From assembly GCA_009392675.1 (NCBI GenBank), contig VFFY01000108.1, forward strand, positions 1 to 9,671: 9,671 nt of DNA, read 5' to 3'. The stretch comes from SAR202 cluster bacterium (GTDB lineage: Bacteria > Chloroflexota > Dehalococcoidia > Lucifugimonadales > UBA826). Positions 5,533 through 9,671 of the stretch are shown here, piece after piece. Both the position numbers and the translations under genes were made by a program. The notes under the pieces are model-generated. The model worked only from the letters and a program-made list of their open reading frames with translations, ran no database searches and was not told the DNA's origin. How positions within the stretch are numbered: the first letter of the stretch is position 1; each line of letters opens with the position of its first letter.

Positions 5533-6798
5533 TTGATTGATATAGAGTTGATTAGAGAAAAGCCTGAATTTGTTATCCAGTCATTTAAAAGGCGAGGAAA
5601 AGAATTTCCACTTGCTGAGATAAGTGACCTCGATCAAAGACGTAGAGCTGCTATAGCCGAGATGGATTCTTTAAGGTCTAGGCGTAATGTGGTCTCGAAA
5701 GATTTAGGGCGGTCTAAAGATAAACCAGCTGAGTTAATAGAAGAAATGAGGAACGTGGGATCCCAGATCAAAGATCTAGAGGAGAAAGAAAGGGCGATAA
5801 GCGGGAGGTTGAAGCAAGTAATGCTTGATGTGCCTAATCTCCCGAATGAATCTTCACCAGATGGCCCTGATGAAAATAGCAATGTTGTTATTCGAACCGT
5901 CGGTGGCATCCCTAAATTTGATTTCAACCCCAAGCCTCACTGGGAGATAGGTGAAAATCTGGGGATAATTGATTTTCAAAGGGGAGTTAAATTAGCCAAA
6001 ACCCGATTCTATTTACTTAAGGGTCAGGGAGCTCGCCTTCAGAGGGCTCTTATATCTTGGATGTTGGACTTACACACCGAGAAACATGGATATAGTGAAT
6101 TGTATTTGCCTTATATGGTGAATAGGGACACGGTCACAGCTTCTAGTCATTTGCCTCACTTTGAGGAAAACATGTACCACGACGCTGAAGATGATTTGTT
6201 CATGATACCGACTGCTGAAGCTCCGGTAACCGGCATGTTTAGAGATGAAATTTTGGATGCAGAAACTTTACCCTTAAAATTTGTATCTCATACGCCTTGT
6301 TGGCGAAGAGAGAAGTTTTCTGCAGGGAGAGATACCCGTGGGATAAAGAGAGTGCATCAATTTGACAAGGTTGAAATGTATAAATTTGTTGAACCAGATA
6401 AATCTTATGAGGAGCTCGAATTACTTTTAAACGATGCGGAAGAAGTTTGCGTTGAATTAGGTATTCCACATAGGGTTCTAGAATTATGCACTGGAGATCT
6501 CGGTTTCGCGGCAGCTAAAAGCTATGATGTAGAGATGTGGGGGCCAGGTGCCCAGGAGTGGCTGGAAGTGTCCTCTTGCTCCAATTGCACCGACTTTCAG
6601 TCTAGGAGAGCAGCTATTCGCTACAAACCCTCAGAAAACTCTCGGCCAAAGTTGGTACACACTTTGAATGGTTCAGGGCTTGCAGTACCTCGGGTCATGA
6701 TTGCTATTCTTGAGAATTATCAACTGCCTGATGGAACTGTAAAAATACCGGAGGCTCTTAAACCCTACGTTGGATTCGACCTCATGACTGGTGACTGA
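5533..6798 (+). CDS. serS: Seryl-tRNA synthetase
   Basis: This 421-residue class II synthetase attaches serine to tRNA-Ser, and to tRNA-Sec where present. The N-terminal antiparallel coiled-coil arm that holds the tRNA long arm spans about residues 27-100. It is followed by the serine-binding IPTAE motif (225-229), motif 2 from about 255 to 285 including SAGRDTRG (263-270) and HQFDKVE (275-281), and motif 3 with NGSGLAVPR (379-387). The length is standard. In motif 2 the residues after the arginine are REKFSAG, where most bacterial enzymes have a glycine before SAGRDTRG, a small variation. The start is TTG with AAGGAG at 5518-5523, nine bases upstream. The cupin gene follows after 43 bases with its own strong ribosome-binding site, so read-through transcription is possible. 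Confidence 0.97.
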   Translation: MIDIELIREKPEFVIQSFKRRGKEFPLAEISDLDQRRRAAIAEMDSLRSRRNVVSKDLGRSKDKPAELIEEMRNVGSQIKDLEEKERAISGRLKQVMLDVPNLPNESSPDGPDENSNVVIRTVGGIPKFDFNPKPHWEIGENLGIIDFQRGVKLAKTRFYLLKGQGARLQRALISWMLDLHTEKHGYSELYLPYMVNRDTVTASSHLPHFEENMYHDAEDDLFMIPTAEAPVTGMFRDEILDAETLPLKFVSHTPCWRREKFSAGRDTRGIKRVHQFDKVEMYKFVEPDKSYEELELLLNDAEEVCVELGIPHRVLELCTGDLGFAAAKSYDVEMWGPGAQEWLEVSSCSNCTDFQSRRAAIRYKPSENSRPKLVHTLNGSGLAVPRVMIAILENYQLPDGTVKIPEALKPYVGFDLMTGD

Positions 6799-6841
6799 GA
6801 GCAATATTGTCAGTAATAATTACATTTAAGGAGAAATAAGT

Positions 6842-7216
6842 ATGTACGTAACACGACAGGAAGACGTTGATCCTCAAGAAGCAGGAGATGCCCCTCTTTT
6901 TTATGGTGGCAGAGTGACAAGACAGCCTCTTGTCGGCCGTACTGAATCCGAGGATTATAACTTCGGGATTATTTCTTTTTTCGCAGGCGCAAAAAACTAT
7001 TTCCACACACACACTAGTGATCAAATATTGTTTGCGACGAAGGGACTCGGAATAGTAGCCAATGAATTAGAAGAGGTTCAAATGGGAACTGGAGACACCG
7101 CTTTTATTCCGGCTGGTGAAAAGCATTGGCATGGAGCCGTAGATGGACATGACTTCTCTCATATTTCATTAACACGCCCGGGTAGCGTAACTGAGATGTT
7201 TAAGCCTGAATCTTAG
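6842..7216 (+). CDS. Small single-domain cupin protein
   Basis: This 124-residue protein has both cupin motifs. Motif 1 gives His55 and His57 in FHTHTSDQ, with Gln61 at the place where a glutamate is usual. Motif 2 is GDTAFIPAGEKHWHG, with His95 and His97. These residues can form a metal site in the beta-barrel, with Gln replacing Glu as is seen in some cupins. The ligand or reaction cannot be told from sequence; the family ranges from sugar-binding proteins to small dioxygenases and isomerases. The ATG at 6842 is supported by AAGGAG at 6828-6833, eight bases upstream. No signal peptide is visible, so the protein is probably cytosolic. It ends 2 bases from the stop of the convergent metallohydrolase gene. 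Confidence 0.85.
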   Translation: MYVTRQEDVDPQEAGDAPLFYGGRVTRQPLVGRTESEDYNFGIISFFAGAKNYFHTHTSDQILFATKGLGIVANELEEVQMGTGDTAFIPAGEKHWHGAVDGHDFSHISLTRPGSVTEMFKPES

Positions 7217-7218
7217 TG

Positions 7219-8202
7219 TTAGGAGCTACTGAATTCATACCGGCTGCCGACACTGTTCTGTATTATTGAACTTGGTAATTCCTTCACAAGGGACAAAATT
7301 GCCTTCTGACCTGTGCAGTGGGCAGGCACCAACCAGTCTGGGTTTAAAGCTTTCAGATCAGTTATAGTATTTTGTATAGTGGCTGTATCTAGTCCATCCG
7401 GTAAATGAAAACCTCCTATGACTGCATGGATTTTGTCTTCTGCCGTCAATTTTTTTGCATAATTGCAAATATTAACGATTCCGGAATGACCACATCCAGT
7501 CACTATTATTAATCCCTTACCTCTAATATTAGCTATCAGAGCTTGATCGTCTAAGGTAAGCGGATCTGGGTGCCATGAACCCTCATTAAATACTTCTTGT
7601 CCTGCCAGGCCCTTTTCATAATTGGTGATCCGATCTACCTCTCCTGTTATGAGTAATGAATTGTTTAATAAAAAGGACGGAAGACGTGATTCCTCTATCA
7701 CATCGAGTCCACCTTCTTGTAGGGCAAATTTGCTGGCGGTCGGTAAAATACGAGGGGTTTTACCGGGAAGCCTGATTCTTCTTTTGTTCCAAAATTCGGG
7801 ATGGATTATTATCGGTGTGTTTTGTGAACCTAAATCATTCAAAATTCCATCAATTCCCACCGTGTGATCAAAATGACCATGACTAAAGACAATTGCCTCT
7901 GCATCCCTAGGCGATATCCCCAATATCCTCATATTTTCTGAGACGCCTGTTGGTGATACTCCGGCATCAAATAGTATGGAATGTTGACCACCATTATTTT
8001 GAATTGTCACCCAGGCTGAAAAACCATGCTCAGCTCTAAGTTGTGATTTAACAAAACCGTCTTCCATTAAAGGAGCAGCAACTTCTACTTCGATTGAAGG
8101 TCTTTTGACGGGCCCCGAGTTGTTTAAAAGACTGCTAACGTGATTATCCATCAATACAGTTACAGATAACTGATCTATGGCTGCAGGAGATATTTTAAGC
8201 AT
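7219..8202 (-). CDS. Metallo-beta-lactamase-fold hydrolase, COG1237 type (dihydropterin-aminobenzene phosphate synthase-like)
   Basis: This 327-residue protein has the zinc-binding motif HGHFDH at 108-113, then GCGHSG with His239, GGFHL with His266 and PAHCTG with His295. This arrangement, together with the opening TVLMDNHVSSLL (15-26), fits the COG1237 group. That group is named after the archaeal enzyme making 7,8-dihydropterin-6-yl-methyl-4-(beta-D-ribofuranosyl)aminobenzene 5'-phosphate in methanopterin synthesis. Nothing else in the window points to methanopterin, and most bacterial members have no known substrate, so the archaeal reaction should not be assumed. The N-terminal region is slightly longer than in many members. 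The ATG at 8202 has no good ribosome-binding site; Met18 is an alternative start but would remove the first strand of the fold. Confidence 0.82.
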   Translation of the reverse strand: MLKISPAAIDQLSVTVLMDNHVSSLLNNSGPVKRPSIEVEVAAPLMEDGFVKSQLRAEHGFSAWVTIQNNGGQHSILFDAGVSPTGVSENMRILGISPRDAEAIVFSHGHFDHTVGIDGILNDLGSQNTPIIIHPEFWNKRRIRLPGKTPRILPTASKFALQEGGLDVIEESRLPSFLLNNSLLITGEVDRITNYEKGLAGQEVFNEGSWHPDPLTLDDQALIANIRGKGLIIVTGCGHSGIVNICNYAKKLTAEDKIHAVIGGFHLPDGLDTATIQNTITDLKALNPDWLVPAHCTGQKAILSLVKELPSSIIQNSVGSRYEFSSS

Positions 8203-8385
8203 GGGCCAGATAACCCCCAGTAATCCAATTGTTTTATGAATTTACGGCGTAGTTTAATATGCGATTAAAAGCCGATATTTTCCCTTGTTGCGTTAATGTG
8301 CTTGATATCACTAGAATGTGCTCTATTCTAAGCCAAAAGAAACTTATGGTCAGAAATATGATCGGAAAATTGGAGAGTGTGATAA
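8203..8385. other. Divergent intergenic region between MBL and MDR dehydrogenase genes
   Basis: These 183 bases must hold promoters for both neighbours, but none is convincing. TTGCGT at 8288-8293 and TAGAAT at 8312-8317 are separated by 18 bases and could serve the plus-strand gene. GGAG at 8372-8375 is its ribosome-binding site. There is no open frame of note. A short dyad, listed separately, overlaps the candidate -10. Confidence 0.4.
8312..8330. promoter_or_regulatory. Operator-like perfect dyad TAGAAT-N7-ATTCTA
   Basis: TAGAAT at 8312-8317 and its exact reverse complement ATTCTA at 8325-8330 flank seven bases. The centre-to-centre distance of 13 bases is a little over one helical turn. 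The left half coincides with the best candidate -10 for the dehydrogenase gene, so binding there could repress it. No regulator gene is adjacent, and a 6-bp dyad can arise by chance in AT-rich DNA. Confidence 0.28.
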
Positions 8386-9366
8386 ATGTTTGCCGCAAGA
8401 ATAACAAGTCCTAAGAAAATTGAAATAGAGGATATAGAGACTCCGAGCATAAAAGAAGGACAATGTTTAATAAAATTGGAGAGGTGGTCGGTTTGTGGGA
8501 GTGACATTAGACATGCTTATGGTCCAGTGATGCCAGAAGAAGAATATCCTATGAGGCATGGAGGTGCCTGTCATGAATGTGCAGGTACCATAGTTGAAAG
8601 CAAGTCCGATAAATTCAAAGTGGGTCAGAGGGTAATAGTCCTACCTAGCCAAGACGGGCCAGGCGGCCTGGTTGAATACTACCCGGGTGATGAAAGCAGG
8701 ATGGCTCTTGTACCTGATCATGGTGATTTAGGTGAATGGATTCTTTGCCAGCCGTCAGGGACAGTTTTATATTCATGCCAGCAAATGGGCACTATATTGG
8801 GTAAAGATGTTGTTGTAATGGGTCAAGGCAGTATTGGCCTATCCTTCACGGCTATCGTTGCGAGAGCTGGTGCAAGGAGAGTTATCGCAGTAGACCCACT
8901 GGATTACCGATTAGAGTGGGGTAAGAAGTTTGGTGCCACTCACACCATAAATCCTGATAGGGATAATGTGGATGAAGCGCTTGCTGAAATCACAGATGGC
9001 AAACTTGCTGATATATCTGTTGAAGCCTCTGGTTATCCTGACGGCTTGAATGCAGCCATTAGAGGTGCGACTAAACATGGGAAGGTGATAATTTTTGGGA
9101 TTCAGGAAGGTCCACGAGGAAAAACCACTGAAATAGATACTCAATACCTACTACGGAATGCCCCGACCATCATTCCGACCTCAGGAGCAGGAAGTGGCGA
9201 TGCTATAGGACATATAGAGAGGATGATTGAATTAAAGGACCGAGGTTGGTGGAATCCGGGGGAGATGAAAACGCATGACACAAATTTCTCAGACGTCAAC
9301 GATGCTTACGACCAGTATGAACAATACCAAGACAATATTATTAAAGTTGTGATGAACAACGAGTAA
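8386..9366 (+). CDS. Zinc-type MDR alcohol/polyol dehydrogenase
   Basis: This 326-residue protein belongs to the medium-chain dehydrogenase family, of the sorbitol/threonine dehydrogenase-like branch. The catalytic zinc region is visible as Cys37 in SVCGSDIRH and His63-Glu64 in GACHECAGT. The Rossmann loop GQGSIG is at 146-151. Asp170, at the end of the second strand (VIAVD), suggests NAD rather than NADP. The cysteine-rich lobe that binds structural zinc, expected around residues 90-110, is absent: that stretch has no cysteine. The third zinc ligand is not obvious; the usual E-P motif reads CQPSG at 121-125. The substrate is probably a sugar alcohol, sugar lactone precursor or related hydroxy compound, but cannot be named. 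ATG at 8386 has GGAG ten bases upstream. A strong terminator follows, and an enolase-superfamily remnant lies beyond it. Confidence 0.87.
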   Translation: MFAARITSPKKIEIEDIETPSIKEGQCLIKLERWSVCGSDIRHAYGPVMPEEEYPMRHGGACHECAGTIVESKSDKFKVGQRVIVLPSQDGPGGLVEYYPGDESRMALVPDHGDLGEWILCQPSGTVLYSCQQMGTILGKDVVVMGQGSIGLSFTAIVARAGARRVIAVDPLDYRLEWGKKFGATHTINPDRDNVDEALAEITDGKLADISVEASGYPDGLNAAIRGATKHGKVIIFGIQEGPRGKTTEIDTQYLLRNAPTIIPTSGAGSGDAIGHIERMIELKDRGWWNPGEMKTHDTNFSDVNDAYDQYEQYQDNIIKVVMNNE

Positions 9367-9385
9367 GTTTTATTTGGTACTGAAG

Positions 9386-9419
9386 AAGGGGGAGACTAGT
9401 ATGTCTCCCCCTTTTTTTT
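9386..9419 (+). terminator. Strong rho-independent terminator after the MDR gene
   Basis: Bases 9386-9396 (AAGGGGGAGAC) pair perfectly with 9403-9413 (GTCTCCCCCTT), an 11-bp stem with a 6-base loop TAGTAT. The run of eight T at 9412-9419 gives the U-tract. It lies 19 bases after the dehydrogenase stop codon and should end that transcript before the broken enolase-family gene. Confidence 0.95.
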
Positions 9420-9461
9420 ATCCATATTTATCCGAAAATTAGGTAAAACAGGAGTATCACC

Positions 9462-9671
9462 ATGAAAATCACATCAGTAAAGGCTGTACCTGCTTCACAC
9501 CACCACTAGAGCAGGTGTTTCTGTTTCTAGGAATTATGTTTTCGTAAAAATAGAAACAGATGAAGGTTTGACAGGGTGAGGAGAAGCCACTTGCGGACCT
9601 TTAAGCGTGGCTACGATGGTTGATGAATTTGGTGAAGTTATTAATGGTCAGAATCCTATGGAGATCGAGAA
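9462..9671 (+). pseudogene. Broken mandelate racemase/muconate lactonizing enzyme (enolase superfamily), N-terminal part
   Basis: AGGAG at 9450-9454 and ATG at 9462 open a frame reading MKITSVKAVPASHHH, which stops at TAG 9507-9509. The next frame, entered by skipping one base near 9497-9504, continues with TTTRAGVSVSRNYVFVKIE, TDEGLTG, then TGA at 9577-9579, then GEATCGPLSVATMVDEFG and NPMEIE to the window end. Joined, this is the N-terminal capping domain of an MR/MLE family acid-sugar dehydratase or racemase. The TGA stands exactly where the family motif LTGWGEA has tryptophan, a one-base change from TGG. A single inserted C would explain the frameshift. Other genes in the window use TGG for tryptophan and TGA as stop, so recoding is not supported. 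Sequencing error could explain either lesion. The catalytic domain lies outside the window. Confidence 0.8.

Noticed and set aside
9577..9579. TGA read as tryptophan (genetic-code change) in the enolase-family gene
   Set aside because: Other genes use TGG for Trp, and serS and the zinc-ribbon gene end in TGA; the same gene also has a frameshift, which fits decay or sequence error better.

Overview
The window carries a moderately AT-rich bacterial chromosomal segment made mostly of housekeeping genes. TTG and GTG start codons are frequent, each with a Shine-Dalgarno sequence at a usable distance in most cases. The gene set fits a free-living marine bacterium of the Chloroflexota, possibly SAR202 or another Dehalococcoidia relative: a 59-residue zinc-ribbon protein of a type I associate with that phylum, a FabL-type enoyl-ACP reductase, HadA/HadB-like dehydratase subunits, and a zinc-type MDR dehydrogenase next to a mandelate-racemase/enolase-superfamily gene. 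This placement is an inference from gene content, not a phylogenetic result.

Layout: (1) 1-322, plus strand: the tail of an unrecognised CDS and a small zinc-ribbon protein. (2) 323-575: a 253-base gap with two possible hairpins and a 10-base direct repeat. (3) 576-1844, plus strand: an A-type iron-sulfur carrier (erpA-like) followed by a YgfZ/IBA57-family folate-binding protein, a probable Fe-S maturation pair. (4) 1845-5307, minus strand: a five-gene fatty-acid and phospholipid operon, transcribed as HadA-like hotdog subunit, HadB-like MaoC dehydratase, PlsX, FabG, FabL. (5) 5308-5532: divergent intergenic region. (6) 5533-7216, plus strand: seryl-tRNA synthetase and a small cupin. (7) 7219-8202, minus strand: a metallo-beta-lactamase-fold protein of the COG1237 type. 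(8) 8203-8385: second divergent gap, with an operator-like dyad. (9) 8386-9366, plus strand: MDR alcohol/polyol dehydrogenase, closed by a strong intrinsic terminator. (10) 9462-end: the 5' part of an enolase-superfamily (MR/MLE) gene broken by a frameshift and an in-frame TGA.

The operon in (4) supplies three of the four steps of the type II elongation cycle: ketoreduction by FabG, dehydration by the HadA/HadB-like pair and enoyl reduction by FabL. It also holds PlsX, which diverts finished acyl-ACP into phospholipid synthesis. The condensing enzymes, FabD and ACP are not in the window. The two convergent gene pairs (ygfZ/fabL and cupin/MBL) meet with 0 and 2 bases between stop codons, so no dedicated terminator fits between them. 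I do not see a defence system, CRISPR array, tRNA/rRNA or insertion sequence. The most unusual points are the FabL call, the two-subunit dehydratase beside plsX, the ErpA/IBA57-like pair and the doubly broken enolase-family gene.
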